DNA of 63,408 bases, taken from the NCBI GenBank assembly GCA_015482705.2, contig JADMLA020000043.1:1-63408 (forward strand). The letters are read 5' to 3'. This DNA comes from Prosthecochloris sp. (GTDB lineage: Bacteria; Bacteroidota; Chlorobiia; Chlorobiales; Chlorobiaceae). Shown piece after piece: positions 45,554 to 54,470 of this stretch. Position 1 is the stretch's first letter. Each line of letters opens with the position of its first letter. The position numbers and the translations under genes are program-made. The notes under the pieces were generated by a model. That model searched no databases. It saw nothing but the letters and a program-made list of their open reading frames with translations, and had not been told where the DNA came from.

Positions 45554-45702
45554 TGGATGCCGCATCAAGTGCGGCACGACTCCTTTCTCCCAATCATCCT
45601 CCAGTATGGCTCCCCCTCTCCCAGTCATCCTCGGGCTTGACCCGGGGATCCATGGGTTTTCCTGTTTTTCACTATGGATGCCGCATCGAGTGCGGCATGA
45701 CT
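45554..45702. repeat. Palindromic repeats A-B-A at a convergent gene junction
   Basis: Hairpin A (GGATGCCGCATCAAGTGCGG) is followed by hairpin B (GTCATCCTCGGGCTTGACCC onward) and, after a GTTTTCCTGTTTTTCACT linker, a second A copy. They occupy the 303-base gap between the ATP-grasp gene and ribB. The rest of the gap holds no gene. Confidence 0.85.
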
Positions 45703-45831
45703 TTCGTGGAGAGTGTACACCGCACCTCTGTATAATCCGAACACCTAATTCACAGGTCGGCATGACTTCCCGCCATCACCGATTACCCATCATCGATTAC
45801 CTACTACCCATCTGCCTTTTTCCTTTCGAGG

Positions 45832-46491
45832 TCAAGCGACCTTGCCCGAAGAAGATGGTTGATTTCTATATGCCACAATATCGTCAATCCCCAGCACCGG
45901 AAAACCATGCTCTTCAGCAAAAGCGATTGTTTGCGACAAATCGGCCATCGTACCGTCCCGGTTGGTGAGTTCACAGAGCACCCCGTATGGTTTGAGACCG
46001 GCAAGTTTCATAAGGTCGACTGTCGCTTCCGTATGACCTGGACGCTCGAGAACTCCGCCCGGCCTGGCTTTAAGCGGAAAAATATGCCCCGGCCGGTTAA
46101 GATCCGACGGCATGGCACGATCCGCAGTCGCGGCCTTGACGGTCTTCACGCGGTCCGATGCCGAAACCCCGGTCGTAACACCTTCAGACGCTTCTATAGA
46201 AACCGTAAACGCTGTCTGAAATCCACTGGTATTATTTTCCACCATCATCGGAAGTTCAAGTGAACGGATCTTTCGACCGCTCATGCAAAGGCAAACGATA
46301 CCACTACATTCACGTATAAGCATAGCCATTTGCGATACCGTTACCGACTCGGCGGGAAAAATCAGATCGGCCTCGTTTTCCCGGTCCAGTGCGTCGGCAA
46401 CGAGAACACCACTACCTCTACGCAGGGCCTCGAGCGCCTTGTCAACACGTTCGAACTGATCTCCAAATTTTTCGAAAAGAATCCGATTCAT
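45832..46491 (-). CDS. ribB: 3,4-dihydroxy-2-butanone 4-phosphate synthase
   Basis: A 219-residue RibB that makes the four-carbon unit of riboflavin from ribulose 5-phosphate. Motifs: LVADALDRENEADLIFPAE (acidic catalytic loop), SGIVCLCMSG, TTGVSASDRVKT, RPGHIFPLKARPGGVLERPGHTEA and a C-terminal ELTNRDGTMA. It is a stand-alone enzyme without a GTP cyclohydrolase II domain. An FMN riboswitch lies in its leader. Confidence 0.95.
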   Translation of the reverse strand: MNRILFEKFGDQFERVDKALEALRRGSGVLVADALDRENEADLIFPAESVTVSQMAMLIRECSGIVCLCMSGRKIRSLELPMMVENNTSGFQTAFTVSIEASEGVTTGVSASDRVKTVKAATADRAMPSDLNRPGHIFPLKARPGGVLERPGHTEATVDLMKLAGLKPYGVLCELTNRDGTMADLSQTIAFAEEHGFPVLGIDDIVAYRNQPSSSGKVA

Positions 46492-46551
46492 GGGAACAAC
46501 TGTTTAAAAATTGTAAATAACATGAATCAGGGCGCAGGAATGCGGTAGGCA

Positions 46552-46704
46552 TTCTTATTCTCTTTCATCCGGACTGTAACCGTCGGCTTTGGCATTTCAC
46601 CAAATCTGCTGACCTCTCCCGAAAATCTGGAGAGCGCTCGCGGGCTCCCCGGCACTAAGCCGAGACACCGCCGGTAGGGATTTTCACCCCGCCCTGAGAA
46701 TAAG
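46552..46704 (-). promoter_or_regulatory. FMN riboswitch (RFN element) controlling ribB
   Basis: On the minus strand the conserved RFN blocks occur in order: TTCTCAGGGCGGGGTGAAA, CCCTACCGGCGGT, then GAGCCCGCGAGCG, GTCAGCAGATTTGGTGAAA, GCCAAAGCCGACGGTTACAG and CCGGATGAAAGAGAATAAG. The outer stem CTTATTCTC/GAGAATAAG closes perfectly. It ends about 60 bases before the ribB ATG. No intrinsic terminator was obvious in that stretch, so control may be at translation initiation. Confidence 0.96.
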
Positions 46705-46874
46705 TTTTATACTATTTGCGAAAACAGGGTAAAAAGATACAAATACTCCTGCTATTTCAAAAGCAAGACCAATACTATAACGCTTTATCCTGTAAGCGCT
46801 TCTGTAATTAGCAGTTGCAGCTAACCTTCTTGACAAGGTTGCTGTATCACAATCCAACTGAATGGAGAGCCGAT

Positions 46875-47678
46875 ATGACCCTGCAAAAACACCCTCTTTT
46901 AATCGATCTCGACGGGGTACTCTACATCGGTGACAAGGCAGTGCCCGGAGCTGTGGAAGCTGTTCAATGGCTCGACAAGGAACGGATCCCCTATCTTTTC
47001 GTCACCAATACCAGTTCACGCCCAAGAAGCGCTCTTGTTGAAAAGCTTGCACGCTTCGGCATCGATACAGAAGAACAAGCGATCCTCACTCCACCGGTAG
47101 CTGCATCGAAATGGATCAAGATCCATGCTCCCGGTCCAACAGCCCTTTTCGTCCCGTCAGCGACAAAAGCGGAGTTCGACTGCCTGGAAGAACTCTCCGC
47201 CTTTTCCGAAACCGGAGCTTCCTCGGTAGTGATCGGTGACCTGGGTGAACAATGGACATTCCCTGTGCTCAACCGGGCATTTCGGCTTCTCATGGCAAAG
47301 CCGCACCCCAAGCTCATCGCTCTCGGGATGACACGATTCTGGCGGAATACAGACGGTTTTCATCTCGATGTTGCACCGTTTGTCAAAGCCCTGGAACATG
47401 CAGCAGGCTGCCAGGCGGTCGTTCTCGGTAAACCTTCAAAAGAGTTTTTCGAAGCGGGACTTGAACTGCTGGAACACCAGGGTAACGACGCCATCATGAT
47501 CGGTGATGATATCGTCGGTGACGTAGAGGGAGCGCAACTTGCCGGGTTACAGGGGATGCTTGTCCGCACCGGAAAGTTCCGGCCCGATGACCTTGAAGGC
47601 AGCATCGAACCCGACGCAGTCATCGAATCCATTGCCGAGCTGCCGGTGTGGCTGTCGGAATCTGCAAAAAACCGATAG
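46875..47678 (+). CDS. HAD-superfamily phosphatase, NagD/HDHD2-like
   Basis: A 267-residue HAD hydrolase of the class IIA type: motif I LLIDLDGVLYIGDKAVPGA (Asp nucleophile), motif II in FVTNTSSRPRSAL, and the C-terminal LGKPSKEFFE (Lys) and IGDDIVGDVEGAQLAG (acidic pair). The cap lies between motifs II and III. The substrate is unknown, possibly a small phosphate monoester. I chose the ATG preceded by GGAGAGCCGAT; a longer frame adds 20 residues without support. It ends 6 bases from the convergent acetolactate synthase gene. Confidence 0.88.
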   Translation: MTLQKHPLLIDLDGVLYIGDKAVPGAVEAVQWLDKERIPYLFVTNTSSRPRSALVEKLARFGIDTEEQAILTPPVAASKWIKIHAPGPTALFVPSATKAEFDCLEELSAFSETGASSVVIGDLGEQWTFPVLNRAFRLLMAKPHPKLIALGMTRFWRNTDGFHLDVAPFVKALEHAAGCQAVVLGKPSKEFFEAGLELLEHQGNDAIMIGDDIVGDVEGAQLAGLQGMLVRTGKFRPDDLEGSIEPDAVIESIAELPVWLSESAKNR

Positions 47679-47684
47679 AAAACA

Positions 47685-49328
47685 TCAGTGACTGATTATT
47701 CTGCCCAGTTTTTCCGTCAGCTTCATGTTTTCACCGTAGTCGACCGGAACGACAACAACCGTCGGTTTCTTTTTTTCCAGGAAACCGGACTGCAAAGCAG
47801 GAATCAAATCTCGTGCTGACTCGACCCGGACGGCGTTGCAACCGAACGATTCAGCCATCCCGACAAGATCGGGGCTTCTGAAATCAGTGTGTGAATATTT
47901 TCCGAACCGGTTCATCTGTTTCCATTGTATCAAACCGTATCCTCCGTCCTCCCAGACAAGAATCGTCGCTGGAATACCGTACTGGACCGCTGTTGCAAGC
48001 TCCTGAACATTCATCAAAAACCCTCCGTCACCTGAGAGCCCCACGACGTTCTTTTCCGGATAAAGCCTTTTGGCAGAGAACGCACCGGGAAGAGCGATGC
48101 CCATCGAACAGAAACCGTTGGAAATAATACAAGAACCGGGATGATAGGTCGGGTAATGCCGTGCAACCCACATTTTATGAGCCCCCACATCGCTGACAAG
48201 GATATCGTCATCTCTCATGACAGCTCTCAGATCACTCAGAATTTTCTGGGGCTTGATGGGGAAACCTTCGTCCGTACCGAACTCCTGCAACTCCTCGAGC
48301 ATATGCGCCCGTTCATCCCTGAACTCTCTGATATTCCATGAATGACTTTCCCCGAGGTTTTCGGTCAAAGCCCAAAGACTCCCGGCAAGATCACCAACTA
48401 TTTCAACATCCGTACGGTAGTGCCGGTCGACTTCAGCCGGCGCGAAATCGATATGGATAATTTTTTTGTCCGAGCCGATATTCCAGAAATGAGGGTGCCA
48501 CTCGACCATATCATAACCGATGCAGATGACAAGATCGGCCTTCGAAAATGCATAGGAGACGTGATCTTTGAGACCAAGTCCGGCAGCGAACAGACAACGG
48601 TCGTGCCGTGCAGAGATCGCCCCCTTGCCCATAAAGGTATTTGCAGCATGGATTCCCGTTTTATCGACAAAACGGTTGAGCTGTTTCGATGCCCTTGTGC
48701 GAACACAGCCGTTACCTGCGAGAATGATCGGCTTGTTCGCCGTGCCGAGAAGTTCGACTGCCTTTTTGACCGATTTTTCATCCGGAGCCGGGCGGCGAGC
48801 TTTTCCTGCAGCATTGAACGGCCTGACAAGAGTCTCTTGCTGTGCAATATCCTCGGGAAGCTCAACCATGCAGGCACCGGGTTTTTCGGTTGCTGCCAGC
48901 TTGAATGCCTTATGGATAACCTCCGGTATGTTGTCCGCCTGAAAAATCGACTGGTTCCATTTGGTTATCGGCTTGTAGAAGTTTATCGCGTCCATGTTCT
49001 GATGCGACTCTTTATGCAGCCTGTTTGTTCCGGCCTGAGCCACAATGGCCACAAGGGGGCTGTTATCCATATTTGCATTGGCTACGCCGGTCGCCATGTT
49101 TGTCGCACCAGGTCCGAGCGTGGAAAGACACACACCCGGTTTTCCTGTCAAACGTCCGGAAACATCAGCCATAAAGGCTGCAGCCTGTTCATGGTGGCAA
49201 ACCACGAACTCGATGGGAGAATCGAGCAAAGAGATCATGATGTCGGCGTTTTCTTCACCCGGAACACCATAGATCACTTTCACCCCTTCCTTTTCGAGAC
49301 ATTGAAGAAAAAGATCGGATGCTTTCAT
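47685..49328 (-). CDS. Acetolactate synthase large subunit, catabolic (AlsS-like) type
   Basis: A 547-residue thiamine-diphosphate enzyme. The N-terminal domain carries the catalytic Glu in FVVCHHEQAAAFMA. The middle domain is present, and the C-terminal TPP motif runs from GLSGDGGFLMNVQELATAV to ILVWEDGGYGLIQWKQ. The usual metal-ligand Asn is replaced by Glu in WED, as I recall for a subgroup of related enzymes. No small regulatory subunit gene is adjacent. It makes 2-acetolactate from pyruvate; another decarboxylative condensation is possible. manC lies upstream by 108 bases. Confidence 0.85.
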   Translation of the reverse strand: MKASDLFLQCLEKEGVKVIYGVPGEENADIMISLLDSPIEFVVCHHEQAAAFMADVSGRLTGKPGVCLSTLGPGATNMATGVANANMDNSPLVAIVAQAGTNRLHKESHQNMDAINFYKPITKWNQSIFQADNIPEVIHKAFKLAATEKPGACMVELPEDIAQQETLVRPFNAAGKARRPAPDEKSVKKAVELLGTANKPIILAGNGCVRTRASKQLNRFVDKTGIHAANTFMGKGAISARHDRCLFAAGLGLKDHVSYAFSKADLVICIGYDMVEWHPHFWNIGSDKKIIHIDFAPAEVDRHYRTDVEIVGDLAGSLWALTENLGESHSWNIREFRDERAHMLEELQEFGTDEGFPIKPQKILSDLRAVMRDDDILVSDVGAHKMWVARHYPTYHPGSCIISNGFCSMGIALPGAFSAKRLYPEKNVVGLSGDGGFLMNVQELATAVQYGIPATILVWEDGGYGLIQWKQMNRFGKYSHTDFRSPDLVGMAESFGCNAVRVESARDLIPALQSGFLEKKKPTVVVVPVDYGENMKLTEKLGRIISH

Positions 49329-49436
49329 ATGCGGGTTTATTTAAATCGTTTTCTCTTCGTTATCGACCTTTTGACCACAACTTCCCACTGCCTGCGTCCT
49401 GTTCGTCCATTCTTTTCGGCAGCAACTTTTCCCCTG

Positions 49437-50864
49437 TCACTTTTTTACGGCGTTCCTGCCATATTTATCGTCGAAGCGTTCTATATCATCTTCTCCGAGA
49501 TAACTGCCTGTCTGCACTTCGATCAATTCGAGCGGTATCTTTCCGGGGTTTGCCAGCCGATGCCTGATACCCAACGGGATATAGGTCGATTCGTCTTCCC
49601 GCAGCACGATATCCTTTTCTCCCACCGTTATTCGTGCCGTCCCCTTGACGACAACCCAGTGCTCGGCTCTGTGATAATGCCTCTGCAGCGACAATGCCGC
49701 CCCGGGATTCACTACGATCCGCTTTACCTGAAAACGCTCCGACTGATCGACCGTCTCATACGTTCCCCAAGGACGATTCACCTTGACATGCGTGATCACT
49801 TCATCACGTCCCTCACTTTTCAGCCGCTCGACGATTGTCTTGACATCCTGCACACGGTCTTTCGAGGCTACCAGTACCGCATCCGGAGTTTCCACGATAA
49901 CGTGATCCGACAGACCCACTGCGGCTACAATCCGGCTCGATGCATGAATGTAACTGTCTCTTACATCGAGCAGCTGCACATCGCCTTTCGTTACGTTTCC
50001 CGATGGGTTCTGTCCTTTAACTTTCCACAGGGCCGACCAGGCTCCCACGTCACTCCATCCTGCGTCGAGAGGCACCATCACGGCATGAGCGGTTCTTTCC
50101 ATCACAGCATAATCGATCGAATCCGCCGGGCATGCAATAAAGGCATCTTTGTCAAGCCTCAGAAAATCAAGATCCTTCGTTGCTTTTTCCAGGGCTGCCC
50201 TGCCGGCATCATATATTTCCGGCGCCTGCGCCTCGAGCTCATCGAGGTACCGTGATGCCTTGAACAGAAACATTCCACTATTCCAGTAATATTCTCGCGA
50301 TGTCACGTACCTTTTCGCCGTCTCACGGTCAGGTTTTTCGATAAACTCCTCAACCTCATACACGCCATGCACTTTTCCTTCCTCTATGGCGGCTCTGATA
50401 TAACCGTAACCGGTTTCCGGTTCATCCGGTACGATGCCGAAAGTCACCAGCGCCCCTTCTTCTGCCGCCTTGTTGCCACGTGTAACCGCTTGAACGAAAG
50501 TACCGATATCCTGTATCACATGATCTGCCGGCAGTAAGAGCATGGTCGCTCCAGGATACTTTTCCTGCACCTGTAACGCGGCAACCGCAGCTGCAGGAGC
50601 GGTGTTCCTCCCGACAGGTTCCAGAATGATATCGCCCATGTCATCGGTTACCTGCCGCAACTGCTCGGCAACCATGAACCGGTGATCTTCATTGCAGACA
50701 CAGAACACAGGCCCGATATCGGCAATCCCTTCAACTCGCGTAACGGTTTCCTGCAGCATGGTTTTCTCTCCTGCAAGTGCGAGCAATTGCTTGGGGTACT
50801 GTGCCCGCGACAACGGCCAGAGGCGGGTTCCCGAACCGCCGCTCAATATGACTGGTATTATCAT
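49437..50864 (-). CDS. manC: Mannose-1-phosphate guanylyltransferase / mannose-6-phosphate isomerase
   Basis: A 475-residue bifunctional protein. The nucleotidyltransferase domain starts MIIPVILSGGSGTRLWPLSR, with FIEKPDRETAKRYV in the middle. The cupin isomerase domain near 360-475 has RPWGTYE, QVKRIVVNPGAALSLQRHYH and HWVVVKGTARIT. It makes GDP-mannose for surface polysaccharide. Repeats fill the gap upstream of it. Confidence 0.95.
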   Translation of the reverse strand: MIIPVILSGGSGTRLWPLSRAQYPKQLLALAGEKTMLQETVTRVEGIADIGPVFCVCNEDHRFMVAEQLRQVTDDMGDIILEPVGRNTAPAAAVAALQVQEKYPGATMLLLPADHVIQDIGTFVQAVTRGNKAAEEGALVTFGIVPDEPETGYGYIRAAIEEGKVHGVYEVEEFIEKPDRETAKRYVTSREYYWNSGMFLFKASRYLDELEAQAPEIYDAGRAALEKATKDLDFLRLDKDAFIACPADSIDYAVMERTAHAVMVPLDAGWSDVGAWSALWKVKGQNPSGNVTKGDVQLLDVRDSYIHASSRIVAAVGLSDHVIVETPDAVLVASKDRVQDVKTIVERLKSEGRDEVITHVKVNRPWGTYETVDQSERFQVKRIVVNPGAALSLQRHYHRAEHWVVVKGTARITVGEKDIVLREDESTYIPLGIRHRLANPGKIPLELIEVQTGSYLGEDDIERFDDKYGRNAVKK

Positions 50865-51005
50865 GAACTGGCTGAATTAGTGAATAGTGAATAGAAGAAA
50901 ATAGCTTCCTATGCCCATAAAATCATACAGGCAATCACTCATAGTTACACCACCCTGAGTAATACTCGTTGTCTACTACACAGGGCGATCCGGTATCCCT
51001 CCACC

Positions 51006-51090
51006 AAGTCATGCCGGACTCGATGCGGCATCCATGCGGGCCAACGAGATTAGTGATGGATCCCCGGGTCAAGCCCGAGGATGACTGGGA
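51006..51090. repeat. Palindromic repeats A and B between rfbD and manC
   Basis: Hairpin A (AGTCATGCCGGACTCGATGC onward) and hairpin B (GGATCCCCGGGTCAAGCCCG onward) are separated by about 22 bases. Orientation is opposite to the 33-kb and 45-kb copies. The rest of this 294-base gap holds no gene. Confidence 0.85.
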
Positions 51091-51158
51091 AAGCATCCTT
51101 TATTCCCCATTTACTATTACCTACACCCTATTACCCATATATGCCCATTACCCACCAC

Positions 51159-52019
51159 CTAAAATCCTTCAGCGAGCATCTTTTCCAGAGAATCCTGCCA
51201 GTGGGGAATTTCCAGTCCCCAGTGATCCTTGATCTTTCCTTTATGCAGAACACTATAATGCGGACGTTTGGCTTTCGTCGGGTACTCTTCGCTTCCTATC
51301 GGCATTACGCTGCACGGCAACCCTTTTGCCTTCATAACAGCCACCGCGAAATCATACCATGAGCATACCCCTTCATTCGAAAAATGATAGGTTTCGGCAT
51401 AGATACGCCCCTTGTCATGCCGATCGAGAATCGAGACGATGGCATGAGCCAGGTCTGCAGCCAGGGTAGGTGTACCAACCTGGTCGAAAATAACGTTCAG
51501 TTCCTGCCGTTCACTGCCGAGACGCAACATCGTTTTCACGAAATTTTGTCCATGGGAGGAATACAGCCAGGATGTACGCACTATCATATACGACGGGGCT
51601 ATCTGACGGACCTGTTCTTCTCCTTCCCACTTCGACCTTCCATAGACGCCAAGCGGACTCACCGGATCTTCTTCACGGTAAGGCAAAAACGACTCACCGT
51701 TGAACACATAATCTGTCGAAACATGCACCAGTAAAGCACCCCGATCTTTGGCAGCTTTTGCAAGTACAGCCGGCCCGTCCCGGTTTACCCGAAACGCTGC
51801 CTCCGCATCTTCTTCTGCTCTATCTACAGCGGTATAGGCGGCACAGTTCACGACCGCCGATATATCGTGTTCCCGGCAAACCCGTTCAACACGTTCATTA
51901 TCGGTAATATCGAGGCCGGGCAGATCATAAAAGAAAAAGCTCATACTCTCCACACGATCCGCTACTTCCCGCAGCTCCGATCCAAGCTGTCCGTTACTCC
52001 CCGTAACAAGAATGTTCAT
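51159..52019 (-). CDS. rfbD: dTDP-4-dehydrorhamnose reductase
   Basis: A 286-residue extended SDR making dTDP-L-rhamnose: MNILVTGSNGQLGSELREVA at the start, VNCAAYTAVDRAEED, VHVSTDYVFNGE and YGRSKWEGEEQV (Tyr/Lys). I chose this ATG because the NAD(P) motif begins at residue 4; a longer frame adds 23 unrelated residues. The pathway partner rfbB is 10 kb away on the same strand; rfbA and rfbC are not in the window. Confidence 0.94.
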   Translation of the reverse strand: MNILVTGSNGQLGSELREVADRVESMSFFFYDLPGLDITDNERVERVCREHDISAVVNCAAYTAVDRAEEDAEAAFRVNRDGPAVLAKAAKDRGALLVHVSTDYVFNGESFLPYREEDPVSPLGVYGRSKWEGEEQVRQIAPSYMIVRTSWLYSSHGQNFVKTMLRLGSERQELNVIFDQVGTPTLAADLAHAIVSILDRHDKGRIYAETYHFSNEGVCSWYDFAVAVMKAKGLPCSVMPIGSEEYPTKAKRPHYSVLHKGKIKDHWGLEIPHWQDSLEKMLAEGF

Positions 52020-52218
52020 GAATGACTGATTTAAAATATCATTGTTTGCGATTGTCGAACAATACCCAGTCTCCTCTCTGCCGTCCAAATGTTTCCGCCC
52101 CCGTTCTTCAAACCATACTCCTGCTATCCAACAGCTCCATGTTCCTCATTCAGTAATAGTTTTCTTACATTGAACCCGGACATGGTTATTACATCATAAC
52201 AAACAAATCAAATAAAGA

Positions 52219-52710
52219 ATGACCGACGAGAACAACAAACAGCATCGGATAAATTTTGCACTTGTCAACATCAAAACCGAAAAGATGGATATTCATCCGG
52301 ATGCTTTTAACGATGGCCAACCGGTAACGGTTCAGGCAGGAGTCAATTTCGGCGTCGATAAACAGAAACGGCTGGTAAAAACCCTGTTCAATCATAACTT
52401 CGTCCATAGAGAAGAAAACTCGGAAGACCAAAACGAAGCCCAGCCATTTATCGAGCTTATCGTCAGCTGCATCTTTGTTCTCGATCCTGAAAGCTGGAAG
52501 ATCCTGGAAAACGAGGAAGAACAAGTATTCGTCCTACCCAAAGGGTTGGCCAGCCACTTTGCAATAATGACCGCCGGTACCGCCAGGGGAATTCTCCACA
52601 ACGAAACGGAACATACCGATTACAACAAATTCATCATACCGGCAAACAACGTCGGTGACATAATTCCCGATAACGTTCAGATTCCCCTTTCCCAGCCTCC
52701 AATCGTATAA
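52219..52710 (+). CDS. Conserved protein, possibly SecB-like
   Basis: A 163-residue protein with alternating beta strands and no cysteine pattern except one Cys. By layout it resembles SecB-like chaperones: two long strands (VTVQAGVNFGVDKQ, then LVKTLFNHNFVHREE), a PFIELIVSCIFVLDPESW strand, and a helical FVLPKGLASHFAIMTAGTARG segment followed by FNKF-like YNKFIIPANNV. This is pattern matching, not a firm homology. An alternative is an unrelated small structural protein. It is convergent with a HepT/MntA pair across 677 bases of repeats. Confidence 0.4.
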   Translation: MTDENNKQHRINFALVNIKTEKMDIHPDAFNDGQPVTVQAGVNFGVDKQKRLVKTLFNHNFVHREENSEDQNEAQPFIELIVSCIFVLDPESWKILENEEEQVFVLPKGLASHFAIMTAGTARGILHNETEHTDYNKFIIPANNVGDIIPDNVQIPLSQPPIV

Positions 52711-52750
52711 AAAAAAGAGGCTGTCTCAGAATCATAGCCGAGACAGCCTC
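52709..52750 (-). terminator. Strong hairpin with T-run on the minus side
   Basis: An 11-base perfect stem (GAGGCTGTCTC/GAGACAGCCTC, 12-base loop). On the minus strand it is followed by eight T, so it would stop leftward transcription from the hepT side. On the plus strand it follows the SecB-like stop directly but lacks a T-run. Confidence 0.75.
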
Positions 52751-52870
52751 ACCACTCTCGATAAACCTTCATCAGACACCAAAAGAGAGTAATCCTACCA
52801 TACGCCCTGTGTAAAAAAGGATAACTCATGGCTCCCCGAACCAAAGAAAGTTATAAATAAGAAGGCAGAA

Positions 52871-53285
52871 ATGGATCCCCGGGTCAAGCCCGAGGATGAC
52901 TGGGAGTGGGGAGACATGCCGCGCGGAAAGTGGCGTCGAATCACCCTAAAGTCATGCCGGACTTGATCCGGCATCCATAGTGAAAAACAGGAAAACTCAT
53001 GGATTCACGGGTCGCGCTTTGTTTGCCTGAGGATGACTGGAAGAAAGCATGCCATTTCACACTCCAAAAGTCATACCGCACTCGATGCGGTATCCATAGA
53101 TACTCTCGACAAAAGATGGATCCCCGAGTCAAGCCCGAGGATGACAAGGAGTAAGGCGTCATGCCGGACGGAAAGTGGCATCCAATCACCCTAAAGTCAT
53201 GCCGCACTCGATGCGGTATCCATAGTGAGAAACATTAAAACTCATGGATCCACGGGTCGCGCTTCGCTTGCCCGAGGATGACAAG
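52871..53285. repeat. Array of alternating palindromic repeats (B-A-B-A-B-A-B)
   Basis: Seven hairpin units alternate over about 415 bases: B near 52871, A near 52951, B near 52999, A near 53068, B near 53116, A near 53193, B near 53244. A units read GTCATGCCGCACTCGATGCG-like and B units GGATCCCCGGGTCAAGCCCG-like. Some copies carry compensatory changes (GCCGGACTTGATCCGGC, CCGCACTCGATGCGG). This is the largest cluster in the window and lies between convergent genes. Confidence 0.9.
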
Positions 53286-53329
53286 AAGGAAGATGTCAAG
53301 CTGAACTTGCCCAGAAATAATAGAAAGAA

Positions 53330-53374
53330 ATGGCAAAGAATCACTAACTCGATGAATTCGTGTTACTTCATGGA
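53330..53374. repeat. 45-base direct repeat, copy 1 (ATTCGTG family)
   Basis: ATGGCAAAGAATCACTAACT followed by CGATGAATTCGTGTTACTTC and ATGGA. It matches 41 of 45 bases with a second copy 1.1 kb away. It lies just downstream of the hepT stop. Confidence 0.8.
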
Positions 53375-53387
53375 TAGTTTTGTATTG

Positions 53388-53804
53388 CTATTTTTCTCTC
53401 CAGGCAAGAATATCACGTGCGTAGTCTTCGAAATCAACGATATGATTACGCGCTATGGCAAAAACAATGTGCCAGTTTATCGCCTCGTAATCATGCACGG
53501 CTACATTGCGAAACCCGACAGCTTTTTTCATTCGTTCCGCAACGCCCTCGCCGATAACACCAGCAGAGAACAATGCATCGAAAATTCCTCCCATCGTAGC
53601 AGGAGGCGGACATTCAACTGCGGTAACAAGATGTGCTCCGATATCGACACAAAACTGGACAGCTCTCGTGAGATTCAGTGTCACAATATCCTGAGCATCC
53701 ATGTCGATCAATAAAATCTCGACATCATCAGGACAACGCTCCTTGACCCGGCGAAGAGCTCTACGCAGTGATTCCAGTTTTTGATCGATCAACAACCAAT
53801 CCAT
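53388..53804 (-). CDS. hepT: HepT-like toxin (DUF86)
   Basis: A 138-residue helical HEPN/DUF86 protein with the RNase motif R-x4-6-H in VGFRNVAVHDYEAIN; the trailing Tyr is the residue AMPylated by MntA in characterised pairs. In those systems HepT is an RNase toxin. Its ATG lies inside the end of the upstream antitoxin gene (16-base overlap), the standard order of coupled expression. Confidence 0.88.
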   Translation of the reverse strand: MDWLLIDQKLESLRRALRRVKERCPDDVEILLIDMDAQDIVTLNLTRAVQFCVDIGAHLVTAVECPPPATMGGIFDALFSAGVIGEGVAERMKKAVGFRNVAVHDYEAINWHIVFAIARNHIVDFEDYARDILAWREK

Positions 53805-54193
53805 TGTTTTCTTCTTTCATGCATAATTCGCTGTTGATACGGAACATAATCGGAGTTGTTGAAAACATGTTTGCTTATGAGGCGGGCAAAATGGGAATCA
53901 TCGCCGAGAATTCTCACTCCCCCGGATACAATCTCACCGAGTAACGGCTCCCCGGCGCTGGACAAATCCACAAGATCCACCGAACGTCCTGTGATCGATG
54001 CAATCCGACCGATCAAATCCATCCTTTCAAAGGCATCCAGGCTGTGGTCGGCAAGAAGAGCGATATCTATGTCACTCTCAGAATGAACGTCACCTTTTGC
54101 AAACGATCCGAAAACCATAGCACAGAGCACATCTCCTCGTTTCGCCAAAAGCTCCTTTATTTGCTTGATCTGAGCGTCCATAACGTATCGCAT
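53789..54193 (-). CDS. mntA: MntA-like nucleotidyltransferase antitoxin
   Basis: A 134-residue minimal nucleotidyltransferase: FGSFAKGDVHSESDIDIALL has the GS-x10-DxD active motif. It neutralises HepT by AMPylation in known pairs. A possible later start (MDAQIKQIKELL) lies four codons in. It precedes and overlaps hepT. The pair is flanked on both sides by repeats, which fits a mobile or recently inserted island. Confidence 0.88.
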   Translation of the reverse strand: MRYVMDAQIKQIKELLAKRGDVLCAMVFGSFAKGDVHSESDIDIALLADHSLDAFERMDLIGRIASITGRSVDLVDLSSAGEPLLGEIVSGGVRILGDDSHFARLISKHVFNNSDYVPYQQRIMHERRKQWIGC

Positions 54194-54354
54194 TTCATGT
54201 GTAAACCTTTTTCAATATACGGTAGTCCACAGATTTGCACGAATGAAGAGAAAAAAAGAAACCATGCCAATTCGGCTTCCGTAACCCAAAAAGATCAAGG
54301 ATGAAGACGGATCCACCGGTCGAGCCAAGGAAGGTGAAAAGTGAAAAGGCAGGA

Positions 54355-54410
54355 GTGGATCCCCGGGTCAAGCCCGAGAATGACTGGGAAAGAGAAAGTC
54401 ATGCCGTCCC
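54355..54410. repeat. Palindromic repeat B plus partial A
   Basis: One B unit (GGATCCCCGGGTCAAGCCCG, then AGAATGACTGGG) followed by the first bases of an A unit (AGTCATGCCG) that is cut short. Together with the 45-base repeat it fills the 390-base gap between mntA and cysQ; no gene was seen there. Confidence 0.8.
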
Positions 54411-54470
54411 ACGAAACAGATGTTCGAATTTCACAGGGCGTGCGGTATCTACAGCAACTATCAGTATAAG

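Noticed and set aside
48342..50255. Very long open frame (637 codons) on the plus strand opposite the acetolactate synthase and manC genes
   Set aside because: It runs antisense across two clearly identified genes and the gap between them. Its protein is Cys/His/Arg-rich without recognisable motifs, and codon phase explains its openness.
52871..53285. Possible CRISPR-like array
   Set aside because: Units are palindromic, of two alternating types with unequal, partly conserved linkers; no cas genes nearby.
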